A DNA stretch of 64,000 nucleotides from Devosia submarina (GTDB taxonomy: Bacteria > Pseudomonadota > Alphaproteobacteria > Rhizobiales > Devosiaceae). A program made the position numbers and the translations under genes. The notes below the pieces were generated by a model that did not search any database, was not told the origin of the DNA, and saw only the letters and a program-made list of their open reading frames with translations. The stretch lies in the NCBI RefSeq assembly GCF_003056345.1, contig NZ_PYWB01000002.1:310001-374000 (forward strand), read 5' to 3'. Each line of letters starts with the position of its first letter. Within the stretch, counting starts at the first letter, position 1. This document shows, one piece after another, positions 44,933 through 52,592 of the stretch.

Positions 44933-45139
44933 ATGATCAACGGCACCGTAAAATTCTTCAACACCACCAAGGGCTTCGGCTTTATCTCGCCAGAAGGCGG
45001 CGACAAGGACGCTTTTGTCCATATCTCCGCTGTCGAGCGCTCGGGCCTTGCTGGCCTTTATGAAGGCGACAAGGTTACCTATGAGCTCGAGACCGGTCGT
45101 GACGGCAAGATGTCCGCGACCAATCTGACGCTGCTCTAG
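44933..45139 (+). CDS. Cold-shock protein (CspA family)
   Basis: The 68-residue single-OB-fold RNA chaperone has RNP1 KGFGFIS (residues about 14-20) and RNP2 DAFVHIS. It melts RNA secondary structure at low temperature. The start ATG 44933 has AAGGA upstream and begins MINGTVKFFN; the longer frame to 44843 is leader sequence. The large leader (about 155 bases) after its promoter fits cold-regulated translation. Confidence 0.95.
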   Translation: MINGTVKFFNTTKGFGFISPEGGDKDAFVHISAVERSGLAGLYEGDKVTYELETGRDGKMSATNLTLL

Positions 45140-45257
45140 TTCGTTTTCGGGTTGGGGTGCTCCTGCACCCCGGCCCTGCCTCCTGCGGGAGCAGTCGAGG
45201 CCCGATACCCAAAAGAATGGTCCAAGCCCAAAGGGTAGGACCACATGAGAGAATTCA

Positions 45258-45563
45258 ATGACATCAATAGATTACAATGCTCGCGCCGAGCTTTTCCTTG
45301 GCAGCGACCGCCCAACTGCGCTGGCGCAGGGGCCACGAAATTTCCGCACGGCAGCACAAGCGCTCCGCTTTGCCTTTGAACAAGCAGCGCCCGTGAGCCT
45401 GCGGGGCGCAAGCCTTCGCATCGGCACGCGGAACTTTACCGGCGAGGATATGGCACGGCTTTACCACAGCCCCGATTATCCCCTTTCTTACCCTCTGGCC
45501 GCAGCGCCACGCCGGAAGCGGCGGATGCCGTTCTATGGCGCGAGCTTTGCCAGGGCTGCTTGA
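45258..45563 (+). CDS. Small conserved hypothetical protein
   Basis: The 101-residue basic soluble protein begins MTSIDYNARAELFLGSDRP. A short alpha-helical middle (NFRTAAQALRFAFEQAAPVSL) is followed by an LRIGTRNFTGEDMARLYHSPDYPL segment and a basic tail. I know similar small rhizobial ORFs of unknown function by look only. GAGAGAA precedes the ATG. No neighbour gives a function; it is the last gene before the haem locus. Confidence 0.55.
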   Translation: MTSIDYNARAELFLGSDRPTALAQGPRNFRTAAQALRFAFEQAAPVSLRGASLRIGTRNFTGEDMARLYHSPDYPLSYPLAAAPRRKRRMPFYGASFARAA

Positions 45564-45924
45564 GCCCGAGTTTAGCTCCGGATGACCTCGAGGGGGAAAT
45601 CTTAAGGTTTGCTTTGGATTTCAGCCTCTTGAGGGCCGACAGGACGCCCAATGGCGTTCAACGCAGCCTGGTTGAGTAGTGCTTGTTCTTAATCAGCATT
45701 CTCGGCTGCGCCTGTAGCAAGTCTTTGCCAGGTAACGATTTTTCTTCTGGAATATGGCCCCGCTTGCCTTTGGCAGGACGGGGCTTTGTTGTGGCGCGGG
45801 CTGAGCCAGACCCAGCCTTGCAGGGCCCTCTATGGCTTCGCATCTGGGTCGAATGGGTTAGCAGACTGCTAACATTTCGCGCTGCGCCGACGCTAATGGG
45901 GGTCAACGGGAAGCAGCGTGCTGA
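45564..45924. other. Intergenic region with an orphan terminator
   Basis: This 361-base region contains no convincing gene; open frames here lack ribosome sites and domain features. The only structure is the plus-strand hairpin at 45757-45784 followed by TTTGTTG, about 195 bases after the nearest plus-strand stop. Confidence 0.5.
45757..45790 (+). terminator. Orphan plus-strand terminator
   Basis: GCCCCG (45757-45762) and CGGGGC (45779-45784) enclose a smaller inner stem (TGCC/GGCA) and are followed by TTTGTT. It could end a small RNA or a long 3' end of the preceding gene. Confidence 0.55.
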
Positions 45925-46737
45925 CTAGCCGGCGGCGGCCAATTCAACATGGTCGGCGGACTGGGGCAGGACGAAGGGAATGTGAGCTGGCGGCACCATG
46001 CCGACACGCATAGGGCAGTCGAAGACGTCGGCGATCAACTGGTCGGTGAGAAGGTCCGCGGGTGCGCCGCAGCCCTGAAGGCGTCCGTCGCGTAGCGCCA
46101 GGATCTGGTCGGCGTAGATAGCGGCGAGGTTGAGATCATGGAGGATGGCGATGACGCCGCCGCCTTCCCGGGCGAACTGGCGGGCGACATCCATGATCAG
46201 GATCTGGTGCTTGATGTCGAGACTTGAGACTGGCTCATCAAGCAGAAGGTAGCGCGGCACGCCGTCGAGCACGGGTATCCAGACCTGCGCGAGGACGCGG
46301 GCGAGTTGCACGCGCTGCTGCTCGCCCCCTGACAGCTCGCCATAAAAGCGCCCGCCGAACCCTGCGAGATCAACCCGCGCCAGGGCTTGTTCGGGGAGGC
46401 GATGAAGGGTGCCGGGCAGAACGCCGGGGCGGCCGGCAGTGAGGCCCAGGGCTACGACCTCGCGCACGGTGAAGGGAAAAGGCAAATTGCTGGCCTGGGG
46501 CAGCACGGCGCGCAGGCTTGCCGCTTGAGCGGGGGTGAGCCCGGCCAGGTCCTGAGTGTTGAGCCGGATCGTGCCACCATAGCGATGATCGCGGCAAAGC
46601 GCCTTGAGCAGCGTCGACTTGCCGGATCCGTTGGGCCCGATCACGGCTGTCAGGGTGCCGGGCCGGGCTGAAAAGCTGACCCCATGCAGAATGCGGCGGC
46701 CGGCGATATCGACGGTGATGTCTTGGGCTTGGATCAT
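45925..46737 (-). CDS. hmuV: Haem ABC importer ATPase
   Basis: The 270-residue ATPase of the haem importer has Walker A IGPNGSGKST, signature LSGGEQQRVQLARVL and Walker B YLLLDEPVSSLD; the SSLDIKHQ variant is typical of haem and siderophore importers. It powers HmuU. Start ATG 46737 lies four bases after the hmuU stop; the upstream frame to 46815 lies inside hmuU. It is the last gene of hmuPSTUV. Confidence 0.94.
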   Translation of the reverse strand: MIQAQDITVDIAGRRILHGVSFSARPGTLTAVIGPNGSGKSTLLKALCRDHRYGGTIRLNTQDLAGLTPAQAASLRAVLPQASNLPFPFTVREVVALGLTAGRPGVLPGTLHRLPEQALARVDLAGFGGRFYGELSGGEQQRVQLARVLAQVWIPVLDGVPRYLLLDEPVSSLDIKHQILIMDVARQFAREGGGVIAILHDLNLAAIYADQILALRDGRLQGCGAPADLLTDQLIADVFDCPMRVGMVPPAHIPFVLPQSADHVELAAAG

Positions 46738-46741
46738 CGGA

Positions 46742-47845
46742 TCACCAGCTGAACACGGCGCGCTTGCGCAGGAGGATCCAGAGAAAGAAGGGGCCGCCCA
46801 CAGCTGCGGTGACAATGCCGATGGGCAGCTCGGCCGGAGCGACGATCACGCGACTTACGGCATCGGCCAGAAGAAGAAAGGACGCGCCCAGGAGCGCGGA
46901 GGCCGGCAGGAGATAGCGATGGTCGGGGCCAATCACGAGGCGCAGGAGATGCGGCACGACGATGCCCACAAAGCCGATGCCGCCGCTGACGGCAACGGAG
47001 GCGCCGGTTGCGCCAGCAACAGCGAGGATCACGATGTGCTTGAGGCGCTGGACGGGAATGCCGAGGTGGCTGGCCGTCGCTTCGCCAAGGGTCAGGGCAT
47101 TGAGACCCTTGCCCAGGAACGCTGCAGCAAGGAGTGCTGCGAGAATAACGGGGCCCGAGGCCATGATCTTGGTCCAATTGGCGCCCGCCAGGGACCCCAT
47201 GCCCCAGAACGTGAGGTCGCGCAGCTGCGCGTCGTTCGCGACATAGACCAGAACGCCCGTTGCAGCGCCGGCAAGGGCGCCAAGCGCAATGCCGGCCAGC
47301 AGCATGGTGGCCATGGCGGTCTGTCCGCTGCGGGTGGCCACACGATAAAGAATAAAGGTCGTGATGACGCCGCCGACAAAGGAGGCAATCTGAAGGGCAT
47401 AGATGCCCAAAAACGCGGTGAGCGGCGCAAGGGCGGTGGTGCCAAGGACGATCATGCCCACAGCACCTAGGCCTGCTCCCGCCGACACTCCGACAAGGCC
47501 GGGATCGGCCAGGGGATTGCGGAACAGGCCCTGCATCAGGAGGCCAGAAACGGCGAGGCCAGCGCCGATCAGCATGCCCAGGAGCATGCGCGGCAAGCGG
47601 ATATTAACGATGACGGCATGATCGCGAAGGCTGATTTCGTGACCCTGCGGCAGAAGGCCCAGCACCCCTTGCATCCAAGTCCATATGGAGGCTCCCGAAG
47701 CCCCAGTGGTCATGGATATGGCCATGGCCAGAAGGAGCAGCAGTGTGAGCACGGCCAGGGTCACCTGGCCAAGGCCAGAGCGGTCCCCCGCCAGACGCGC
47801 GGTGCGGATCCGTCCCTCGGTGAGCACTTGGGCCATGCTGGTCAC
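46742..47845 (-). CDS. hmuU: Haem ABC importer permease
   Basis: The 367-residue FecCD-type permease has about nine to ten helices, the RLPRMLLGMLIGAGLAVSG opening motif and the cytosolic loop SHLGIPVQRLKHI before the conserved GFVGIVVPHLLR, which contacts HmuV. The GTG start at 47845 overlaps the hmuT stop; an ATG nine bases further in is possible. It carries haem across the inner membrane. Confidence 0.94.
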   Translation of the reverse strand: MTSMAQVLTEGRIRTARLAGDRSGLGQVTLAVLTLLLLLAMAISMTTGASGASIWTWMQGVLGLLPQGHEISLRDHAVIVNIRLPRMLLGMLIGAGLAVSGLLMQGLFRNPLADPGLVGVSAGAGLGAVGMIVLGTTALAPLTAFLGIYALQIASFVGGVITTFILYRVATRSGQTAMATMLLAGIALGALAGAATGVLVYVANDAQLRDLTFWGMGSLAGANWTKIMASGPVILAALLAAAFLGKGLNALTLGEATASHLGIPVQRLKHIVILAVAGATGASVAVSGGIGFVGIVVPHLLRLVIGPDHRYLLPASALLGASFLLLADAVSRVIVAPAELPIGIVTAAVGGPFFLWILLRKRAVFSW

Positions 47846-48708
47846 GGCCCGTAGAAGGCGTCGATGAGCTCGCCCACGGCCGAGGCGGTGCGCGGACCAA
47901 AGCCCAGCAAATAGGAGCCCTCGAGCCGCACGATGGCGCCGTTCCTGCCTGCCTCGGTGAGGCTGATGGCGGGATGGTTGAGCAGTTCCCCCTCGGTCGT
48001 GTCGTGGTCGCCGCCGCGGTCCATCATCAGGATCAGGTCGGGCGCCGCCTCGATGATGGCTTCGTCGGTCAGGGCCTTGTAGCCGCTATATTGATCGATC
48101 GCGTTGACCGCGCCGGCCAAGGCGATGATGCCGTTGGCGGCGGTGTCGGTGCCAGAAGCCTGGATCTTGCCGCCTTCGGTGGACAGCACGAACAGGACGC
48201 GCTTGCGCTCGGCAATATCGGCCGTGCGCGCTTCGGCGGCCTTGAGGTCGGCATCGATCTCGGCGGCAAGTGCCTCGGCCTTTTCCCTGACATCGAGCGC
48301 CTGGCCGACGGCCCGCACCTTCACCAGAATGCCCTCGTGGCTATAGCCCTCCGGCACCGTCTGGTATTCGACGCCGGCATGGGCGAGCACATCGAGCGCT
48401 TCGGGCGGGCCGCTGCCTTCGGTGACAAGGAGCGCTGTGGGCGCCACCGAGAGCACGCCTTCGGGCGCCAGGGCGCGCGCATAGCCCACATCGGGCAGCT
48501 TGGCGGCAGCTTCGGGATAAAGCGCGGTCTGGTCGCGGGCGACGAGCTTTTTCCCCTCCCCCAGCGCGTAAATGATTTCGGTCAGCGAGGCGCCGATGGA
48601 CACAAGGCGCGAGCTATCGGCGAAAGGCTGGAGGTCCTGGGCCGTGGCAGGGAGTGCCATGGTACCCAGGATGGCTGTGGCCAGAACGGCGGTGCGGAAG
48701 CGAAACAT
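47842..48708 (-). CDS. hmuT: Periplasmic haem-binding protein
   Basis: The 288-residue substrate-binding protein has a signal peptide MFRFRTAVLATAILGTMALPATAQ and the cluster A-2 fold: SIGASLTEIIYALGEG, then VGYARALAPEGVLSVAPTALLVTEGSGPPEA, where an axial tyrosine near the YARALAPE segment binds haem iron. ATG 48708 is preferred over the GTG at 48720 because GAGGA precedes it. It hands haem to HmuU. Confidence 0.94.
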   Translation of the reverse strand: MFRFRTAVLATAILGTMALPATAQDLQPFADSSRLVSIGASLTEIIYALGEGKKLVARDQTALYPEAAAKLPDVGYARALAPEGVLSVAPTALLVTEGSGPPEALDVLAHAGVEYQTVPEGYSHEGILVKVRAVGQALDVREKAEALAAEIDADLKAAEARTADIAERKRVLFVLSTEGGKIQASGTDTAANGIIALAGAVNAIDQYSGYKALTDEAIIEAAPDLILMMDRGGDHDTTEGELLNHPAISLTEAGRNGAIVRLEGSYLLGFGPRTASAVGELIDAFYGP

Positions 48709-48716
48709 GCCTGTCC

Positions 48717-49772
48717 TCACGCGGCGTTGGTTTGCTGGAACAGCGGCAATTGCTCGACCAGGGCGCGCCAGGCGGTGCGTTCGTCCTGCCCTTCCTGGCG
48801 CTTGCCAAAGAACTGGATAATAAGCTGGCGCTGTGCGTCGTAGACTTCGACCGAGGTCACATGGCCATCGGAGGTCGGCTTGCGCACGGCCCAGGCGGAG
48901 GCGATCTGGTCCAGCCGGAGATGAAGGTGGAAAGTGTCGTCCATGACGTTGAGCCAGGGGCCCATGGTCTTGATGTTGGTGACAGGGCCTGAGTGAATCT
49001 GGATGCAGCCGTGATTGCCGACAAAGGCCATGATGGGGAGCTGTTCGGCGGCTGAATCGGTGAAAAGCTTTTCGACCGCGCTGTGATCGAGCTGGAAGGC
49101 ATAGTCCTCGCCCACCATTTCAAGCGCATCGAGCCGGGGAAGATTGAGGGCATTGAGAATGCCGAAGAACTGGTGGGTGTCGGTCATGGCAGCCCAGCGC
49201 TCGCGCAGCTGGGCAATTCCGGCGGGCTCACCCTTGGGTGCCGCGGTCTCCAGCGGTGTTATTTCCAGCGTATCGATCTGCTCGGGGTGACGAAGGGCTT
49301 CGACCAGCGCTGCCCAGGCGGCAAGGTCCGTTGCGGGGCGGGCGTGCACCTTGTGGACGGCCATGCCCTGAGCGTCGAAGAACTGCAGCGAGCGGCGGAT
49401 GGCACCATCGTCGGCGGTTTTTTCCACGGCGTAGCCGGACACCCAGCGGCTGGGGAAAATGCGCAGATCGATCTGCTCGCCCAGAACCATGGAGGCAGCC
49501 TTGCCGAGTACCGCTTTTTCGTATGGGCCAATCTTTTCGTGCACGGCGCTTTCATTGCGCGTGAGGGCCATGACTTCGCCGCAGGCCGGCAGGCCATTGA
49601 GCAGAATTGCGACATCGGCGCGAAGGCGAACAACGCTGCGGCCCGTTTCGGCCGCGACCAGCTGCGCTTCGGAAATGGCGTGGATGCGGGCGAAATCACG
49701 TTCGCGCATCTGGGGATGGAGGGCGCGCAGGGAGCGGATTTCGGCTGGCGTCTTGCTTGCTGTAGAGGTCAT
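48717..49772 (-). CDS. hmuS: Haem-degrading/chaperone protein HmuS
   Basis: The 351-residue cytosolic protein is built from two HemS/ChuX-type repeats (about 15-170 and 190-345). The second contains the conserved GNHGCIQIHSGPV and MDDTFHLHLR segments, the haem-ligand histidine region of the family. It stores or degrades incoming haem. It lies between hmuP and hmuT; the stop overlaps the frame upstream of hmuT. Confidence 0.93.
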   Translation of the reverse strand: MTSTASKTPAEIRSLRALHPQMRERDFARIHAISEAQLVAAETGRSVVRLRADVAILLNGLPACGEVMALTRNESAVHEKIGPYEKAVLGKAASMVLGEQIDLRIFPSRWVSGYAVEKTADDGAIRRSLQFFDAQGMAVHKVHARPATDLAAWAALVEALRHPEQIDTLEITPLETAAPKGEPAGIAQLRERWAAMTDTHQFFGILNALNLPRLDALEMVGEDYAFQLDHSAVEKLFTDSAAEQLPIMAFVGNHGCIQIHSGPVTNIKTMGPWLNVMDDTFHLHLRLDQIASAWAVRKPTSDGHVTSVEVYDAQRQLIIQFFGKRQEGQDERTAWRALVEQLPLFQQTNAA

Positions 49773-49780
49773 CGATGGGC

Positions 49781-49948
49781 CTATTTGGTCAGAATGAGCT
49801 TGTTCTGGCGGGTGATGCGCAAGCGATAGGCCGAGCCATTGTGGATAAGGACGATCTCGTCCTTGCCCGCAAAAAGCTCCTGGGTGGTCAATGTGGGTGT
49901 GCCCGAAGGGGTCGCCCCCGACAGCGCGCCGTCGCCTGATTGCGTCAC
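49781..49948 (-). CDS. hmuP: Hemin uptake protein HmuP
   Basis: The 55-residue protein matches HmuP, which in Bradyrhizobium works with Irr to activate the haem receptor gene. The C-terminal block LFAGKDEIVLIHNGSAYRLRITRQNKLILTK is the family core (ELF...YxLRxTxxxKLIL(T/N)K). It starts at a GTG (49948) with GAGAA upstream. It is the first gene of the hmuPSTUV unit, with eight bases to hmuS. Confidence 0.9.
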   Translation of the reverse strand: MTQSGDGALSGATPSGTPTLTTQELFAGKDEIVLIHNGSAYRLRITRQNKLILTK

Positions 49949-50016
49949 GTAAGTTCTCGTTAAAATCAGTGGCTTGGCTGGTTTCTGCGAACTTGGCTGG
50001 GCCGATGTCTATATGT

Positions 50017-50031
50017 TGACTCTTCTAATCA
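50017..50031. promoter_or_regulatory. Iron-rhodo-box (TGA-N9-TCA), putative RirA operator
   Basis: TGA (50017-50019), nine bases, TCA (50029-50031) match the inverted-repeat box that controls iron genes in alphaproteobacteria. It overlaps a -35-like TTGACT (50016-50021) followed by TAGAAG at 50039-50044, and lies next to a TATAGA on the opposite strand, so it can repress both the hmuP and receptor promoters. Confidence 0.55.
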
Positions 50032-50146
50032 TGTTACATAGAAGACGCAATAGGTGATTTTCTGTGTCAGCTTTCTGGCGCAATCACGACGCAGCCAGCC
50101 ACACAGCCAGCCAGCGCGGACAACACACAGAGTTTTGGAGTTTGAA

Positions 50147-52216
50147 ATGGGGCTGGTTAAGTCGCGGAGCGCAGCACTTATGTGCGGTGCGGCCTTGAGT
50201 GTTTTGGCGGCGCAGGGTGCGCACGGGCAGCCAATCGATGTGAATGCCAGCAATATTACGGTGCTGGAGCGGCTGGTGATCGGCGCGGGCGCGCCCAAAG
50301 TCGCGATCGACACGCCACAGGCTGTAACGGTGGTGAACCAGGACGACATCGATGCGGCGCAGGCCACCACGATCGGGGAAATCTTCGACAATGTGCCGGG
50401 CGTGGCGGTGATCGGGTCGGACCGGGCGCTGGGCGAGTCGTTCAACATTCGCGGCATCGGCACGGCGGAAAGCTCGGGCGATGAATCGCGCATCATCGTG
50501 ACGGTGGATGGCGCGAAGAAATTCTACGAGCAATATCGCATGGGCTCGTTTTTCTCCGATCCCGAGCTCTACAAGCAGGTCGAAGTGCTGCGCGGGCCGG
50601 CGTCCTCGACGCTTTATGGCTCGGGTGCGCTGGGGGGCGTGATCAATTTCACCACCAAGGACGCCTCGGACTTTATCGCGGACGGCTATAGCGGCGCGGC
50701 GCGCGTCAAGACGCAGTATAGCTCCAATGGCAATGGCACGCTGCTTTCGGGCGTTCTGGCGCAGCAGATCAATGACAGCTTCGACATTCTGGCTGCAGGC
50801 AATTGGCGCCGCTCGGATGATTTGCGGCTCGCCAATGGCGATACGCTCTCGGGGTCGGAATTCGATGCCCTGTCCGGGCTGATCAAGGGCACGGCGCGGT
50901 TTGGCGAGAACGACGAGCAGGTGCTGCGCCTGTCCTACCAGCGCTGGAACAGCGATGCGGAGGACCAGGATTATTCCCAGACCGGCACTTCGGCCATGTT
51001 CGGGCTGGTGGACCGCAAGGTGGTGGACCAGACGGCGGTGCTCGCCTACGAAAACGCGGACATCGACAATCCCTGGGTGGATATGAAGGCCAATCTGTCC
51101 TTTTCCGATACGCAGGTGGACCAGAGCGGGGCGAGCCCCATGGCGGCGTCGTTCGGCAATGCCGAATATGGATATCGCACCTGGCAGGCCAATATCGAGA
51201 ACACCTCGGAATTCTCCGGCGAGAATTGGGACAATTACCTCACCTATGGCGCCCAGTTCAGCCGGCAGAACCGCATTGCGGAAGGCCGGACCGGCACGGG
51301 CGTGATCGGCACCCATCCCGAGGGCGAGGACACACGGCTCGGGCTCTTTGTGCAGAACGAGTTCGTTTATGACGACAAGCTCACCCTGATCCCCGGCGTG
51401 CGTGGCGACTTCGTGTGGCAATCGCCCGAGGTCAGCCGTCCCGAGCACAGGGACGTGGAGGATTTCGCGCTCTCGCCCAAGCTTGCGGCGCTCTATGAGT
51501 TCAACGAGAATTTCTCGGTGTTCGGCTCAATCGCCCATACGCAGCGGCTGCCGTCGCTGGACGAGCTTTACCAATATGGCGATACGCGTACGCCCAGCCT
51601 GCAGCTCGACAAGGAAACATCGAATAATTACGAGGCCGGCTTTGCCGTTTCAGGCTTCGAGCTGATCCAGGAGGGGGACCAGGCGGCGGTCAAGGTCACC
51701 GGGTTCTATAGCGATATCGAAGGGCTGATCGAAGCCAATCCGCGCGGCGTGCCGGGGCCCTATTTCTCCAACATCGCCAATGCCAGCATTTATGGCGTGG
51801 AGGTGGAGGGCTCCTATGAATCGGGCAATGTGTTTGCGCGGCTGGCCTATACGGCGGCGTTCGGGGAGGACACCGACACCGGGGAAGCGCTGACTTCGAT
51901 CCCGGCGCACAAGCTGGTGGCGACGCTGGGCGCGCGCAATGACGAGTTCGGGATAGAATATGGCGTCAAGGGCACTTTTGCGGCCAGTGCCGATACGGGT
52001 GTTGCGCCTTCGGTTGGGGGCGACAGCGCGACGTCGGGCTATGTGACAGTGGATGCCTTTACCGCCTGGAAGCCGTCGTTCGGTGCGCTCAAGGGAACCG
52101 AAGTGCGGCTGTCGGTGGACAATATCTTTGACGCCGACTACCGCGACAACCAGCAGCCGGACCGCTCGGTCGGGCGCAGCTTCAAGGTTTCGGTGTCCCG
52201 GCAGTTCGACTGGTAG
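50147..52216 (+). CDS. TonB-dependent haem receptor
   Basis: The 689-residue outer-membrane receptor (HmuR/BhuR type) has a signal peptide ending near GAHG-QPI, a TonB box/plug start (AVTVVNQDDIDAAQATTIGEIFDNVPGV), a plug domain to about 190, and a 22-stranded barrel ending in the phenylalanine/aromatic C-terminus VSVSRQFDW. ATG 50147 gives the signal peptide; the upstream frame to 50054 does not. It diverges from hmuP across the iron box, and carries haem into the periplasm for HmuT. Confidence 0.93.
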   Translation: MGLVKSRSAALMCGAALSVLAAQGAHGQPIDVNASNITVLERLVIGAGAPKVAIDTPQAVTVVNQDDIDAAQATTIGEIFDNVPGVAVIGSDRALGESFNIRGIGTAESSGDESRIIVTVDGAKKFYEQYRMGSFFSDPELYKQVEVLRGPASSTLYGSGALGGVINFTTKDASDFIADGYSGAARVKTQYSSNGNGTLLSGVLAQQINDSFDILAAGNWRRSDDLRLANGDTLSGSEFDALSGLIKGTARFGENDEQVLRLSYQRWNSDAEDQDYSQTGTSAMFGLVDRKVVDQTAVLAYENADIDNPWVDMKANLSFSDTQVDQSGASPMAASFGNAEYGYRTWQANIENTSEFSGENWDNYLTYGAQFSRQNRIAEGRTGTGVIGTHPEGEDTRLGLFVQNEFVYDDKLTLIPGVRGDFVWQSPEVSRPEHRDVEDFALSPKLAALYEFNENFSVFGSIAHTQRLPSLDELYQYGDTRTPSLQLDKETSNNYEAGFAVSGFELIQEGDQAAVKVTGFYSDIEGLIEANPRGVPGPYFSNIANASIYGVEVEGSYESGNVFARLAYTAAFGEDTDTGEALTSIPAHKLVATLGARNDEFGIEYGVKGTFAASADTGVAPSVGGDSATSGYVTVDAFTAWKPSFGALKGTEVRLSVDNIFDADYRDNQQPDRSVGRSFKVSVSRQFDW

Positions 52217-52225
52217 TGTTTTTTC

Positions 52226-52248
52226 AGCCCCGGCCAGAGGTCGGGGCT
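52226..52248 (+). terminator. Hairpin after the haem receptor
   Basis: AGCCCCG (52226-52232) pairs with CGGGGCT (52242-52248), followed by GTTTG. Confidence 0.55.
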
Positions 52249-52298
52249 GTTTGCCTCCGGGGCAAATGTGAACGGCTGAAGCGAAACGAAAACGGGCT

Positions 52299-52325
52299 CA
52301 AGACCTTCTCACTGCGGAGGTCTTG
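52299..52325 (+). promoter_or_regulatory. Hairpin covering the ribosome binding site of the DUF6894 gene
   Basis: CAAGACCT (52299-52306) pairs perfectly with AGGTCTTG (52318-52325), immediately before the ATG at 52326. The Shine-Dalgarno GGAGG (52316-52320) sits in the loop edge and 3' arm, so translation should depend on opening the stem, as in RNA thermometers or protein-bound leaders. Confidence 0.55.
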
Positions 52326-52577
52326 ATGTCCGTTTTCTATTTTGATGTGGTGCAGAACGGCGATCTCGAGATCGATCATGTCGGTATCGAGTGCCGCAAC
52401 ATCGAGCATGCCCAAGCCGAGGCGCAGCGCGCGGCCATGGAAATGGCCATGGAGCTTGGCGCGTCCGAGCTGGTGCTCAAGATCGTGGTGGCGGACCAGA
52501 ACTATCGGCAAGTGCTGTGGCTGACGATCATGATCGCCTCGGGCGAGATCCAGCCGCTGGCCGAAACTCGCCACTGA
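52326..52577 (+). CDS. DUF6894-type small protein
   Basis: The 83-residue soluble protein starts MSVFYFDVVQNGDLEIDHVGIECRNIEHA and ends in a hydrophobic strand and short tail. The FYFDV...D..G.E..d...A..EA layout matches the DUF6894 group, small alpha/beta proteins often amplified in rhizobia and stress-linked by context. An ATG abuts an eight-base hairpin that traps the ribosome site (52299-52325). Confidence 0.75.
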   Translation: MSVFYFDVVQNGDLEIDHVGIECRNIEHAQAEAQRAAMEMAMELGASELVLKIVVADQNYRQVLWLTIMIASGEIQPLAETRH

Positions 52578-52592
52578 GGCGATCTGTACTTC

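Noticed and set aside
45683-45928. 81-codon plus-strand frame
   Set aside because: It overlaps the end of hmuV, runs through the orphan terminator hairpin and lacks a good ribosome site.
50084-51448. 454-codon minus-strand frame opposite the haem receptor
   Set aside because: Shadow frame; the receptor has a signal peptide, plug and barrel C-terminus on the plus strand.
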